Shown: positions 22,879 through 35,383, counted from the stretch's first letter. The stretch: 64,000 nucleotides of DNA from Botryosphaeria dothidea (GCA_011503125.2 WWBZ02000007.1:1-64000); one strand, 5' to 3'. Made by a program: numbers and translations. Notes: generated by a model from the sequence alone, not told the origin.

Positions 22879-23491
22879 ATAGATAGATAGATAAATTTAA
22901 TTAAGCTAATTTAGCTCCCCGAAGGGTCTATATAGCTGTGGCTATCTATAAGGATATATAGAAGGGGAAACCGTAGCTACTTTCTTAGGATAGCCCGGGT
23001 AAAAACCTTTCCTATCTACAATAGTAGTATCCGTAGATACTCTATTTAGTATAGGTTTTTCTATATACCGGTAGCGGTGTCTAAAGTAGGAAGCGTAGCT
23101 AAGAGGGAGGAACTATAGAGAGAGGTAACTATAAATCTTAAGACTAAGCCGTAAGAAGTCCCAACTTACCTATTTATAAGCGCTAGTAAAGCGCTCTTAA
23201 AATTTATTTTTAGAAGCGCCTAGCTGGCCCTTCTCCCCCTTATTACCGCCAGAGAGAACGCGGGTACGTATACTTTTATAGTGGGACGTACATGCCACTT
23301 ATGGCCCACCCTAACCACCTGTGGATTTTCCCCCTTATCACCGCTAGGGAGAACGCGGGTACGTGTGCTTTTAACGTGGGACGCACATGCCACGAGTAGG
23401 TAAGCGGTCTAAGATTCGAACTTAGAACCTGTGCTACCCTAGAAAGGCCAGGTTACCGTGGAAGTGTACCCTACCAGTACACCACCCCGCC
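22879..23491 (-). mobile_element. SINE copy 2 (tRNA-headed), best preserved
   Basis: Perfect 14-bp TSD, TAGCCGTTTAATAG, at 22865-22878 and 23492-23505. On the minus strand it starts GGCGGGGTGGTGTACTGGTA, a good Pol III box A. The B-box AAGTTCGAATCTTAG follows about 60 bases on. The head resembles a tRNA-Gly (GTGGTGTA-TGGTA and a TTCCA anticodon-loop-like string), a moderate-confidence inference. Length is 613 bp. The body holds two diverged direct repeats of about 100 bases, each with CCCGCGTTCTC. The tail is AATTTATCTATCTATC. It is less RIP-mutated than the other copies. Confidence 0.88.
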
Positions 23492-23529
23492 TAGCCGTTT
23501 AATAGCTATCTAATTATCTATATAGATCT

Positions 23530-23729
23530 TGTTGAGAAAACAGCCGTACTGGCCGTGGTTTGGTCATCCGGCAATGCCAGATGAGCAGACCAGTTGAGGG
23601 CTGCTAGGCCTTCCTAGACAGGACTAGTGTAGCACGTGACCTACACGTATATCTTTCAGTATGGTCACGGTAGGTAGAAGAAAAAAACATCTTTCTACAA
23701 GCTATCTCTATACCGCTGCTATCGCAACA
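23530..23729 (+). repeat. Copia-C 5' LTR
   Basis: TG...CA ends; contains GCACGTGAC. It abuts the primer-binding site at 23730. Confidence 0.93.
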
Positions 23730-23743
23730 GGTTATAAGCCCGG
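23730..23743 (+). promoter_or_regulatory. Copia-C primer-binding site (half-tRNA-iMet type)
   Basis: GGTTATAAGCCCGG directly follows the 5' LTR. With one TpG-to-TpA change reversed it is complementary to the initiator tRNA-Met anticodon arm (GGGCTCATAACC), as known for Drosophila copia and yeast Ty5. Confidence 0.8.
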
Positions 23744-24205
23744 GTTCGTGTACCCGATAGAGAAGCTTTTTGAGTGTTTCCGCTGGGTGTAGGATCCCTT
23801 AAACGTCTGCGAAAAGACGTGTTGCCTCTGCAGTCGGGTCTATATGCAACCTAGTACCGGCAGCTGAATACGGTCCTCATCGGTTGAGGAAATTAGCAGC
23901 GCGACTAGACTGCGTATCGCGATTAGTTCGCGTACTCGAGGAAGCTATATCCTCAGGCCTGGGTTTACGCCAGGAGAATTAGTACTCGACGCCTGTTATT
24001 GCCCCGCTGGAAGCAGACGTCTTACTACCGATAACCGCTCCACTATATGCCGTTCGACCACGTGGCTCCTTTTAAGCAACCCCTCTTCGCACTTTAAATA
24101 ACTACTGTTTAATACGACCTTTTATGCGTAATATATTGGACACGATTGACCGCAGTTCACTCTTTCTACTACAATCACATTCTCATTTTCTTACTTTCTC
24201 TCAAC

Positions 24206-27200
24206 ATGGACTCTTCCGACCCTTTTGCGAAGCGTCGGCCCGTTCTAATCCTTTTAAGACAAAATAAGGACGCCTGGTTCCCGTTAATGAAGGTATAGCT
24301 GGAAGGTGAAGATCTGTACTACACCATTACCAACTCTACTAATCCTTCTACACCGGATAGTTAGTTCGGTACAGGATTTGGAAGCACCAAGGACGACTCG
24401 AGGGCCCAGTATTAGATAAGGATTTGTATCAACGAAGACGATGCCGAGAGAGTGCGAGACCTTAACTCAGCCAAGCTCGTGTGGGAATCTCTGAAGGATA
24501 AGTACTTAGAGAAGCTCTAAGGTATCGGCAGGCAACACCTGCTAAACTACGTTAATTACCAAATGGAGCCTAAAACCACCATTGAGACCGCCTGGACCTA
24601 GCTTCAAACGCTGGGAAAGAAGCTCGCTGCCTTCGATAAGGATATAAAGAACATTACTTTAGAGAAGGCACGCTTCTAGCGTCTATTGTAAGCGCTTCCG
24701 GACTCGTACTAGTCGATCCGGATGAGCCTTAACGTCTAGAAGGATATCTCGGTCGAGGACGGCATTGCACTGCTGCAGGAGGAGGAATTACGTTAAAATG
24801 GAACCTCTGCTGCGCTCGCAGCAAGGCAGCAGAACCAAGATAGAACCTCCGCCGGACCTCGCCGCCGCAGCCCAACGAGAGACGGACAAAGCGGGTGCTA
24901 CCTCTGTGACCGAAACTACCGCGTTCGCGACTACAAATACCTTTCGGAAGCGCGTGGTCTTGTATAGAAGAAGCGCGCAGCGCGGAGGAGCTAGCCATCT
25001 TATCTTACTGCATAGCTAAAGACTCTGTAAGATTAAATTAACTAACTAAAGGCCTTCTAAGCCGTCGAGAATAAGCCTATCCACGATAATAAAGCTGCTA
25101 AAAGCTAAGAAATTAGCAGTGAAGAAGAGGACGTTAAGGAGATTACTATACTGTTAAAATCTGTTACTAGTAAGCTTCCTAAAGATATCTGGATTACAGA
25201 TTCCGCTGCATCTACACATATGACTGACTAACGCCAACTTTTTAGTGGACCTCTGACCCGTATTATGAGGCGCACGATCAAAGTTGGTGGGGGAGTATTA
25301 TACGCCGACTACGTCGGCTTAGTTATATTAGTAGATAGGCACGGCAATTCGATTCCTTTATCCTCTGTTCTTTACGTTCTAAAACTAGGTATGAACCTTC
25401 TCTCTGGCCGATAGGCATGTAAGAACGGACTAAAGGGTTCTTTTGATGATCGTTCCCTCTACCTCAGAGATCGGCACGGCAAGAATATCCTTATCGCTTA
25501 AGAGAATAGGGGAGTTTATCTTGTAGATAAGGTTAAACCGACAAGCAAATACTTCGCGCTGTCGGCTCTCGAGATAGCGCAATAATAGGTTTAACCAGCT
25601 ACGCCAGCCCTAGCCTATAGTGAGGTGAATCCGTAGACCGAGTTACCAATGGCCTACGAAATCCAAACCACTGGGTAAGGACAAGACCCTGCTCCAGAGG
25701 CAACAGCAACCAACCAAAAGATTAAGCTGTTTAGGCTATAGCACAGGAGATTTGGACACCTTAGTAAGCAAAAGCTGGTAGAGCTACACAAGGTAACGAC
25801 TCTCGCAGAGCCGATCCCTACTATAGCGGAGGAAGACCACGTGTGTGAAGTGTGTACCCTTACCAAAATAAAAAATAAGAAAGGGCACCACGTGAGCAAT
25901 AGGAAAGCCGTAAGCCTATCACTTATTTTAATCGACGTTTGCGGCCCGCTACCAGAATCTTAGGCTGGCTACCACTACTTTCTTGAGATCGTCGATAATT
26001 ACTTAAGAAAGGTGTGGACTATCGCGCTCAAGAGGCGAGAGGAAGTGCCACGCGTCTTAAACGAATAGCGTGTAAAGGCAGAACTTTAAGGAGGAGCAAA
26101 GCTCGCTGCCGTTCGCAGCGACAACGCCACTGAGCTTAAGGCCGTCCTTGATCAGTGGTGCGCAACCCTTGGAATTACTCCCTAATACACTATTCCGCAT
26201 TAGTTAAGTCAAAATGGTATAGCAGAGCGAGCTATCTAGACCATAGAAGCCTAAGTAAGAGCAATACTAAAAGAAGTAAAGCTCCTAATAGACTTTTGGG
26301 TAGAAGCAGCCGAGACCGATGCTTACCTGCGGAATCGGACTGCAACTGGACCTCTTATCGACGGAAAACCTACGACCCCTGAGGAAGCGTTCATAGGTTA
26401 AAAGCTAAGTATCGACCATGTGCGCGTCTGGGGGTGCAAGGTCTACTCATATATTGACCCCAAATCTCTGCTAGTTGGTTTAAGGTATGATAAGTTCATA
26501 GACCGAGCAAGAGTAGGAGTCTTTATAGGGTACGTAGACGAAACTAAAAAGTAGTACCGCCTATGGGCTCCGGACCTTGGAAGGATAATCCGTAGTTATA
26601 TAGTGCGGTTCTCGGAAAGCGAAAAGGGAGGGGATATTGACCTAAAACTAAAGGTTAAAGCAAGTAGTAATACAGTCCCCCAAAGGCGACCTATGGGTCG
26701 CCTAAGGAAAATCCTATTTGCTCTAGAACTAGTTATAGAGGAGAGGGAAAGCACGCCAGGAGTAGGAGAGGAGGTGGACTCAGAGGCCGACTACGGACCT
26801 AATGTTCAGGAACGAGAGGATAAGGAGACTTAATCCTACAACGCCCTAAGAACACGTTCGTAGTCGAGCGTAGCTTAGCGACTAAAGACGGATCCAGCTA
26901 TAGCAGATAGCACTATATTAAACACGGATCCGCAACCAGGAGCGCAGGAGCGTCTATCTGCTGCCCAAGGGGAGACAAGTAGATCTAGGGGGAAGGAACG
27001 CGCTGAACGTCCGCGACCAGGGACGTTTATGGGAGTATATATCCTAAAGCGCAAAAGATCAGAGGAGGATATAACTGCGGGGGAGCCGGCAGCAAAAGTA
27101 CCTCGGAGCTTATTTACGCTTATTAGCCAAATACCAGTTGAGTACTACCAACGCCCTAAGGTGCAAGTATTCCACGCGCTCTCAGCAGTACTTAGTAAGA

Positions 27201-28837
27201 CAATAGGACCGGAAATCCTAACGCCGAAAACCTACGTAGAAGCAGTGGGAGATAAGCAATTTGGTGAGCTTTGGAGAAAAGCAATCCAGGATGAACTCAC
27301 TGCTCTCGCGTTAAACGGTATATGGGAAGAAGTCGTGCCTCCAAAAGGAGTAAATATTATAATAAGTAAGTGGGTTTTTAAGCCAAAACTCAACATTGAC
27401 GGCTCACTTAAAAAGGCCAAAGCTCGCCTTGTTGCAAGAGGTTTCACTTAACGGTTTGGACTCGACTTTTGGGACACCTTTGCCCCCACCGTCCGTTATA
27501 AGACCCTCCGAACGTTCCTAGCCATCGTTGCGCTCTTTGACATAGAGCTCCACCAGATTGACATTAATAATGCCTTTACCGAGTCACGCCTTCGCGAAGA
27601 TATCTATATGGCCCTACTAGATAGAGTAAGAGTCGCACCCGGACGCGTCTTTAAGCTCCTACGCAGCCTGTACGGTCTTAAGCAAGCCGCACGGGACTGG
27701 AATAGCAACTGTATGAAAGCACTAAAAGATATCGGATTCCGTTAAAGCCTAGCAGACCCATGCCTGCTAGTTCACGACGAAAGGAAAATGCTACTGCTTG
27801 TGTACGTGGATGACATCCTAGTTGCCGCCCAAAGCGGTTAAACAGGAGATATTATCTAGTTCAAAAACGCAATTAGCAAGGCCTTTAAGATCAAGGATCT
27901 GGGGGAGATGAAGAAGATCCTTGGTGTCTAAGTCACTCGTGATCGCAGGCACCGGACGCTGCGCCTTGATTAGTCTCATTACTTACGAGAGACACTTCAG
28001 TTACTCGGCATGGAACAGGATAAGTCAAGGCCATCGATGCTACCGATGAACGGATACGACGCGCTCCGACCCGCCGGGCCAGAGGATAAGAGAATCGACC
28101 CAAAGGAATATCAGCACACCGTTGGAAAACTGATGCACCTTGCGGTTCTCACACGTCCGGACCTTGCATTCCCAATAGGACAACTAAGCCAATATCTAAG
28201 CGACCCCGCAGAACACCACGGCCAAGCACTTAAAGGCCTTCTGCGGTACCTTAGGTCAACGGCCGATCTGGGAATTGTATACAAGGATAGTGGGAGCCCT
28301 AGTCTCATTGGCTACTCGGACTTAGACTACGCCATGGACAAGATAGATAGGAAGTCAATCTCCGGATTTACCTTTCTACTAGCAAACGGACTAATTAGCT
28401 GGAGAAGCTAAAAGCAAAAATCAGTGGTGACCTCTATAGCTGAAGCCGAATATATAGCAATGTCCACCTGCGCCAAGGAATCCTAATAGCTCGTTAGACT
28501 ATTGCGAGATATGGGCGCAGGAGAGTATCTAGGGCGATTCCCTTACCAGGGGCAACTACGCGAGAACGAGAAGTTCCGTAGTTACTATATTAATATGAAG
28601 GGAGACAACTAGGCGGCACTAAGCCTAGCGAAGGATCCACAGATACACGACAGGTCAAAGCATATCGATATTCACTATCACAATATCCGTGATCTTATAC
28701 AAAGGAACCGGATTCATGTCGAGTATGTGTGTACTAAGGACATAGTGGCGGACGGGCTCACCAAGCCCTTACTAAGGGAAGGTTTTCAAAGATTTGTTAG
28801 CCAACTAGGACTCGAGAAATCACGGCACAACGGCTAA
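24206..28837 (+). pseudogene. Copia-C Gag-Pol polyprotein relic
   Basis: Start ATG at 24206 (MDSSDPFAKRR), stop TAA at 28835-28837. The span is 4632 bases, an exact multiple of three, which fits one polyprotein frame with no net frameshift, broken by TAG/TAA codons. Protease motif is TDSAASTHM (about 25199). The integrase zinc region ends HVCEVC (about 25840), and its DDE residues are visible in LIDVCGPL, RSDNATE and NGIAERAI. The RT has IDINNAF and an intact YVDD (27803-27814). RNase H carries TSIAEAEYIAMSTCAKE and the terminal IVADGLTKPL. Catalytic residues survive; the stops inactivate it. Confidence 0.9.
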
Positions 28838-28844
28838 GTAGGAG

Positions 28845-29044
28845 TGTTGAGAAAACAGCCGTACTGGCCGTGGTTTAGTCATCCGGCAATGCCAGATAAG
28901 CAGACCAGTTGAGGGCTGCTAGGCCTTCCTAGACAGGACTAGTGTAGCACGTGACCTACACGTATATCTTCCAGTGTGGTCACGGTAGGTAGAAGAAAAA
29001 AACATCTTTCTACAAGCTATCTCTATACCGCTGCTGTCGCAACA
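28845..29044 (+). repeat. Copia-C 3' LTR
   Basis: Preceded by a short purine tract (AGTAGGAG), the likely plus-strand primer. Carries two TpG-to-TpA changes of its own against the 5' LTR. Confidence 0.93.
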
Positions 29045-29172
29045 GATCTAAATATTTTTATTAGTATATCTTCTCTCTACGGTAAGGTTTAGAGCTTAGA
29101 TTAGCTCTTCTACCTCTCTATTATAGACTATACTCTTTATACTAAGATTTATAAAGATTATAGTAAAGAATT

Positions 29173-29740
29173 AGTAGAGTAGTATATTAATAGAATATAC
29201 TTCTACGATAGCCTAGACTTTCTAGAATAGTATAGATACTAAGTTCGAATCTTAGACCGCTTATCTACTCGTAGTATATATATTCTACGTTAAAAGTATA
29301 TATACCCGCGTTCTCTTTAGTAGTAATAAGAAAGAAAATCTATAGATAGTTAAGGTAGGCTATAAGTAGTATATACGTCCTACTATAAAAGTATACGTAC
29401 CCGCGTTCTCTCTAGCGGTAATAAGAAGAAGAAGAGCTAGCTAGGTGCTTCTAAAAATAAATTTTAAGAGCGCTTTACTAGCGCTTATAAATAGATAAGC
29501 CGGAACTTTTTACGGCTTAGTCTTAAGATTTATAGTTATCTCTCTCTATAGTTTCTTCTTCTTAGCTACTCTTCCTACTTTAAATACCGCTACTAGTATA
29601 TAGAAAAACTATACTAAATAGAGTATCTACGAATACTACTATTATAGATAGAGAAGGTTTTTACCCGGGCTATTCTAAGAAAGTAGCTACGGTTTTTCCT
29701 TCTATATACTCTTATAGATAGCTATAGCTATATAGACCCT
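29173..29740 (+). mobile_element. SINE copy 3, 3' end missing
   Basis: Head, B-box (AAGTTCGAATCTTAG, about 29240-29254), both internal direct-repeat units and the body match SINE copy 2, with heavy RIP. The sequence stops matching at 29740, before the last part of the common tail. The last 33 bases (29708-29740) recur exactly at 35301-35333, on the other side of LINE-A. Confidence 0.8.
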
Positions 29741-30157
29741 CTAAGTATTATAAATATAGCTTACTTAGACCCTTTATCTCTCGTTTACCTTCGTTAATTT
29801 AAAATCTAGATCTAGACTTATCTACTTATAAATTAGAAAGCTAGTATTTTAGTTCGTTCTTTATATATATAAAGCTCGCCTCTCTACTTTATAGTTAGTT
29901 CTTTAGTCTAGTAATAAGTATTCCTCGCGTATAACTTAGTACGCCTTAAATTAAATCTTACTTACCTTCCTCGTCCCTCGTTTCTCGTCCTTCGTCTCTT
30001 ATACCTTATATCCTCGCTCTTTAAACTATACTCTTATACTTCGATATTACTTTACTCCTACTATCTTTACCGGCTTCGTTACCTCGTCTCTCCGCCCTCT
30101 AAGGTCCGTTTATTATAGAAAACCTCTTTAAAGTAATCGACTTCTCGACTAGATATT
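29741..30157 (+). other. RIP-altered filler with a Copia fragment
   Basis: The last ~100 bases (about 30060-30157) resemble the RNase H end of Copia-E: the string ENLFKVIDFSTR corresponds to ENLFKAIDFSTR at about 47010-47045. The first 300 bases are AT-rich and unrecognised. The block lies between SINE copy 3 and the 3' tail of LINE-A. Confidence 0.5.
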
Positions 30158-30479
30158 ATATAGATAGATAGATAAATTCATTTCTTCCCGATATAGCTCC
30201 CTTACGGGTCCATGCGGGGCTGGCTATCTATTATTATTTTATACGAGGGGGAAAACCTTTTCGCCTGGCAAAACCCCTCCTCTCTCTCTAGGTATGCTAT
30301 CCTATACTAGTTCTATTTTTCCTTCTTACCGGTAGCGGCTACTATGGCAGCCCTACATTCACCTACTAGACCTATCCCTTTAGTCCTTATCCTCGTAATT
30401 ATCCGGGTCCTGGTAGTCCTAGTAGTCCTGGTGGTCCTCCTAGTTCCTCTTCCTGGTTACCCTCCTAGATTAGTTCTCT

Positions 30480-33400
30480 TACTAGGCTAAATTGCTTAAG
30501 CAGCCCTAGGCGTAAGAACTAGTCTATCGCTACTTTGATCCCCTTCTTCGTTAAGAGGAGGGAATAGTAGTCCGTAGTTCCTGCCTTTTGGAGTATCTAT
30601 GCCCTACCCTATTGGAAGTCGGGGTAGAAGAGGAGGATATGCTTTGGGGTTTATCTATGCTAGCCGTATGGGCAGGCAGGGCTAAGGTATCCTGGCACCT
30701 TGCGCCTAGAGAGAAAGTCCTCTAGTCTAATATGCTCTGTACGTAGTAGAGTAGCGAGTATGCTCTATAGCTTAGGCAGTTCGCTGTGGATTTGTCTGAT
30801 TTTTGGGTTCCACTGTGTACTTTGGGCTACTAGCTTGCCTTACCTTCCTTGGCTAGTAAACTTTATCCATCTCTCCTTCCACTTGTTCCTATATACCATA
30901 CGTAGTCTTATTCGCTCTAGGAGGCTCTAGTAGATAGGGGGGCAGCAGTAAAAGAGGGAGTTTGCCTTTTTCCTAAGTAGGGATCTCCTAGCTGGGCTAG
31001 CGGCACCTCTAGTACTCAGAGTAGCCCTAGCTATCTGTTTAATACTCTGGCAAGTTTCCTCTACTACTACTGCAACTGGGCCATCTCTAGCTCTAATAGT
31101 TTAGGCTAGTGCTAGTTTATCTAGGTGTAATAAGAGTAGGGGAATCCCCGTCTTATGCTCTAAGGTTTATATACTGGTTAACTTATACGCTCCTGAGATG
31201 GTGCGTAGGCACTGGTTTTAGATCTTCTGTAGTGGCTGGATGGCTATTTTCCTCCACCCTGGGGTCCCCTCCGGGGCATGCTATACTCCATAGCTATAAG
31301 TAAGGGCTGGCCTTACCACGGCCGTATAGATGTGGCGGGCTTTAGTAAATGAGGCTCCCTAGGTGGATGCTGCGAGTCGGGAGAGAGATATGCACTGTTT
31401 GATTGCCTTGGCTCCTGTTTCCCTAATATAGGGTCCCCATCTAAGCTTGTTGTCTACGTGGATTCCCAGGATCTTTATCGTGGGCTCTGGGTGTCCAGCA
31501 AATCCAGGGATGCGGATATCTGCTGCTATATTAAATCTCCTCGGCTTTCTTATAAAGTAGATAAGGTGGTACTTGTCTGGCGAGAACGCTGACCCGTGGG
31601 TAGCTGCCCAGTGCTCGCAAACTTGGTGTGCTCCCTCTAGTGTCCTATAGTTTTGTTCTGTAGATCTACTAAAGGCTAGGATATTAGTATCGTCGACGAA
31701 TCTAAGGGGGAAGGTATTATCCTTACGTAGCTGTGTGAGTAGATTAGAGGCAAAGAATAGGTAGAGGATTGGGGATAGGGAGGATCCCTGGGGAATCCCG
31801 GTTAAGGTCTGGATTAGCGGGCTAGTAAAGTCCCTAAAAGATAGCTGAGTGGTCCGGTCCTATAGGAAGGAGTGCGTGAATCTTTCTACCCATTCGGGGA
31901 GCCTCGCCATCCTTATATTATAGAGGAGTCTCTTATGGGATACATAATCGTATGCCCCTAAGATGTCTAGGCTAAGGACTAAGGCCACCAGCCCCGGATC
32001 TTGCGCCTAGATAGTATGGATCTGTTCCGTGAGTAGGTCGAGAGCTGCTACTGCTGACCTGTTTCTCCTAGCTCCCATCTATGTATCGGGAAGCAGTTTA
32101 TAGGCTTCAGTCGCCTAGGAGATCCGATCTACTATAATCCTCTTAAGTAGCTTTCCTAGCGTATTAAGTAAAGCAATTAGTCTAAATGACTTGGCTTTGG
32201 TATAGTTATCCCTCTGTGGTTTCCTTAGGACTACGGTAATAGAGCTTTTGAACTGCCTAGGGTGGTATCTAAGTGCGAGGCATCCCTGGAAGAGCCTGGT
32301 GAGGGGTCCCCTTAGTGTCTTAGCGTATTGCTTTAGGAACCTGTTGATAATCTTGTCTGGGCCTGGTGCCTTATCTGGGGGAAGCTTCTTGATGGTGTGG
32401 AGGACCTGCTCTTCGGTAACGCCTTAGGGGATCTCTACTGGCTCTGGGTATATATACCTATCTAGATCTGAGAGGTCGGTGGCCCTAGGAGGGGGGAAGA
32501 ACTGGTTAGTGAGGATTTCCGCCTTAGACTGGTTGTCGTAACGTAGTTGTCTATCTGCTCCCTGAAGGGGTGGGAACTGGGGTGGGGCTGGCGGCTCTAA
32601 TACCCTTATTCTTGCCCACCTTGAGAGCTTCCAGAGTGTAGAAGAGTCTAAGGTTATCTCGGCTACTATTCTGCGCCATGCTTTTGTTCTGTCTCTTCTG
32701 ATCTGCCTCTTCTTGCTATTAGCAATAGTTTAGTAAACCACCCAGTCCTCCTCCCTCCCTGTGGCTATCCACTTCCTTCTAGCTGCTCTAGCCTAGTGCA
32801 CTAGGTCCGAACACTCCTTTGTCCATTATATAGAGGCCTAGGGCGAGGGTCTCGCTACTGGGATAGTCTCCTGGATTATCCTTTAGATGGCCTCCTAGAG
32901 CAGTATAGTAAAGTGATCTAGGTCTGCTTTAGTGTCAAGAGGGGCTGCTTTAAGGTGTTTGAGCTTTAATTGGAGCACATTATTAGTTCTCTTCCAGTCT
33001 ACTTTCTTCCACTAGGGCCTTAGGGGGCGTGGTTCCGCGGGGGTAAGGGAAAAATCGAGTGTAGTAAGGATAGGTAGGTGGTCAGAGGATGATTTAAGCT
33101 CCTAACTGACTCCGCAACTAAGAATCCTCTCCTCTAGCTACTGTGTAGTAAAGATAAGGTCTAGAGTGCTCTCGCTACTACCCTCTCTCCTCGTAATAGT
33201 ACCTCTTAGGAGGGCTAGGTTAAGGTTAGCTATAGTAGCTATTTCGATAAGGTTATCTACAAGGGTATAGTGTCTTAGAGCGGTTATACCCCCCTAGATA
33301 GGATAGTGAAGGTTAAAGTCTCCTAGGAGGATATGCTCCCCTGGTTTTCTAAGAGCTTCTGGGAGAAGAGATAGAGTTTCTAGAGCCGTACTAGTATGGG

Positions 33401-33780
33401 AGGCTAGTGGGGGATTATAGCAGTTATAGATATAGATTGTACGTGTCTTAGTAGTAAGGGATAGTGTAATAAGATCTGGTAAGTAGACTATTGCTTGCCA
33501 GGAGTCGGGGGTAATAGCCTTGCTTATAAAGAAGCAGGTTCTTGCCGTCCCCTCCTAAGGGAAAACTATGTGGTAGGCAGGGTATCTTGCTGTTATCTTC
33601 ACCCTCGGGTTCCTCTAGGGTTTCTAGATAGCTAGGATATAGTGGATTTTTGGGTCCACCTCCTTAAAGAGCGGGAGCATTACCCTATCCTTGCTCTTAT
33701 AGACGTTATACTATACGATAGAGAAAGCGCCTGTATCTAACATTGACTTCTTTCCATCTCTAAGTTAGGCTGCGAGGGAG
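30480..33780 (-). pseudogene. LINE-A ORF2 relic: endonuclease and reverse transcriptase
   Basis: Approximate limits. On the minus strand: an APE-type endonuclease (YNVYKSKDRVMLPLFKEVDP near 33700, with the catalytic-Glu motif AIQEP changed to AIxKP by RIP), then a D-F-N-L-H motif region near 33320. The RT has TGIPQGSSLSPIL (about 31780) and an intact FVDD (31689-31700). A C-terminal CPYG...HILLF zinc-like segment lies near 30650. I see no RNase H domain. Several Trp/Gln codons are stops. The layout is Tad-like. Confidence 0.82.
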
Positions 33781-33959
33781 TCGGTAGTGTAGGCTACGAG
33801 GCGGAGGGGGTTCCCGCGGGCTCCTCCCCCGAGGCATGCTGGGAGCTATTAAGTCCGGTAAACCGTATCTAGTTAGGAGGCGGGGGGCGGCTTAGGTCCC
33901 TTAGCCTGCCTAGCCCTCTCTTAGTCGGCTCCTCTTCTCTAGGCCTCTTCCTTAGCCTA

Positions 33960-35290
33960 ACCGTCAACCAGTTGGTTTAGGGCTGTGTCTTAGCCGTAGG
34001 GGTGCCTCCTCTATGTCTCTCTGGTGCCGCCAGGCGGGCCTTAGTAGCCTTAGCCTAACGGGCTCTGCGCGTTAGGCAGGAGTTGCTCTAGGCCGTATGC
34101 TCTTAGTTATAGTTTATATATTGCGTCTTCTCTTTAGGGCACTCGTAGGTATTATATACCTCGGCGCACTAGCCGTACCTATTCTCCCTTCTATAGTAGG
34201 TAGAGATATAGCTATAATTCTAGCACTTAAAGTACTAGGTTACTATAAAGGTTGCACTATAGTACTCTACTATATAGAGAGCATAGTTACTAATAAGTCC
34301 TTTAGTAATAATCTAGTTGGCTGCCTCGGGGTCTATAGTGCTAAGGATAATAGCTAAGTACGTCTTCCCCTCTAGGAGCTTCCTTTTTAGCTAGGCTAGC
34401 TTACTAATACGTAGTCCTAGATATAAGGATAGGTTCTAATCCTAAAGGGTTTAGGCGGCCTAGGGGTCCTTAGTGTTAATATCTTTAAGGGGGACGTTGT
34501 GGACTAGTACTGAGTAGAGCTGCTAGTTAGGACGGACTTCCCTACCTAGTCCTGTAGTCTATTTCTAATCCTAGAGGAGGGCTGCTCTAGTCTAAGTATT
34601 AGATACAAAGAGCTTAACGTCTCCACTAGGGAGCTTCTTAGCCGCTAGTACTCTTTTATAAGCTAGGCTTTTCCCTGCCTAGATCTTCTTAATAATAGCC
34701 TCGTTAGTAAGGTTAGTAACCTCCTGTCTATTAGTCTTATCCGGGAAGTATAGGGTAAGCTTAGTAGTAGTTGGGGGGGTAGGGGGCTTTAGGGCTGCTC
34801 GGGCTGTAATATTAGCCTAGCTAGGTACTACGGGCGTGAGAGTAGTCTAGAGTTAGCTAACTACCTTCTAGACCTACTAGATCTCCTTAAGGATATCCTT
34901 AAGGCCTAGCTCCTTAGTAGTCGCCTCCTAGTAAATAGTAATATAATCCTAGAAGATTGTCTTAGTAATGTCGAGAAAATTTTTTATCTAACTAGAGAGG
35001 ACTAAAGGAAGGCTAGCGGATGCTTATAGGGCTTAGAGGAGGGTATCTACTGTTTTTAAGGCTCTTTTAACGTATTCTACGCTATACTAGGTATTCTACG
35101 GTTTATTAGGGATGCGCTATAATTAGGTAGAGGTGGTTACTAGAGGGGGCTGTTCGCCCCTTCCTGCGGCTTCTATATTAACTATAACGTGGCTGCAGCT
35201 GCTCTAAGTGGTATTTCGAGTCTCGCTGGGCCTAGGAGAGTCCCTAGGGCCCTCTCCCGGCGCCGTAGCTTAGGGTCGATTTTTTGGCGT
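33960..35290 (-). pseudogene. LINE-A ORF1 relic (Gag-like nucleic-acid-binding protein)
   Basis: Approximate limits, by colinearity with LINE-B ORF1, which starts at 59374. The C-terminal zinc-knuckle region lies near 34050-34250 on the minus strand. The frame is broken by RIP-type stops. ORF1 proteins bind the element RNA. Confidence 0.65.
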
Positions 35291-35300
35291 GGTTATGTTT

Positions 35301-35383
35301 ACTCTTATAGATAGCTATAGCTATATAGACCCTTCGGGGAGCTAAATTAGCTTAATTAAATTTATCTATCTATCTATCTATAT
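35301..35383 (+). mobile_element. SINE 3'-tail fragment (SINE copy 4)
   Basis: The last 83 bases of the SINE, ending AATTTATCTATC plus (TCTA)n, followed at once by Gypsy-B sequence. The first 33 bases are identical to the end of SINE copy 3. Either a 5'-truncated insertion in Gypsy-B or the other half of a SINE broken by the LINE-A block. Confidence 0.7.

Larger units (their letters stand above)
23530..29044 (+). mobile_element. Copia-C LTR retrotransposon, full length
   Basis: 200-bp LTRs (23530-23729 and 28845-29044) with TGTTGAG...GCAACA ends. Perfect TSD GATCT (23525-23529 and 29045-29049). The element is 5515 bp. The LTRs differ at five positions; four are TpG-to-TpA type. The order Gag, protease, integrase, RT, RNase H is that of Copia/Pseudoviridae. 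Confidence 0.95.
30158..35300 (-). mobile_element. LINE-A non-LTR retrotransposon, near full length
   Basis: Colinear with LINE-B (59373 onward) from within about 10 bases of its 5' end. On the minus strand: ORF1 (about 35290-33960), ORF2 (about 33780-30480), then a 3' end AATTTATCTATC with a (TCTA)n tail. The 3' tail is homologous to the SINE tail. Flanked by a 33-bp direct repeat lying outside an additional 417 bases on its 3' side. RIP is milder than in its surroundings. Confidence 0.85.
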
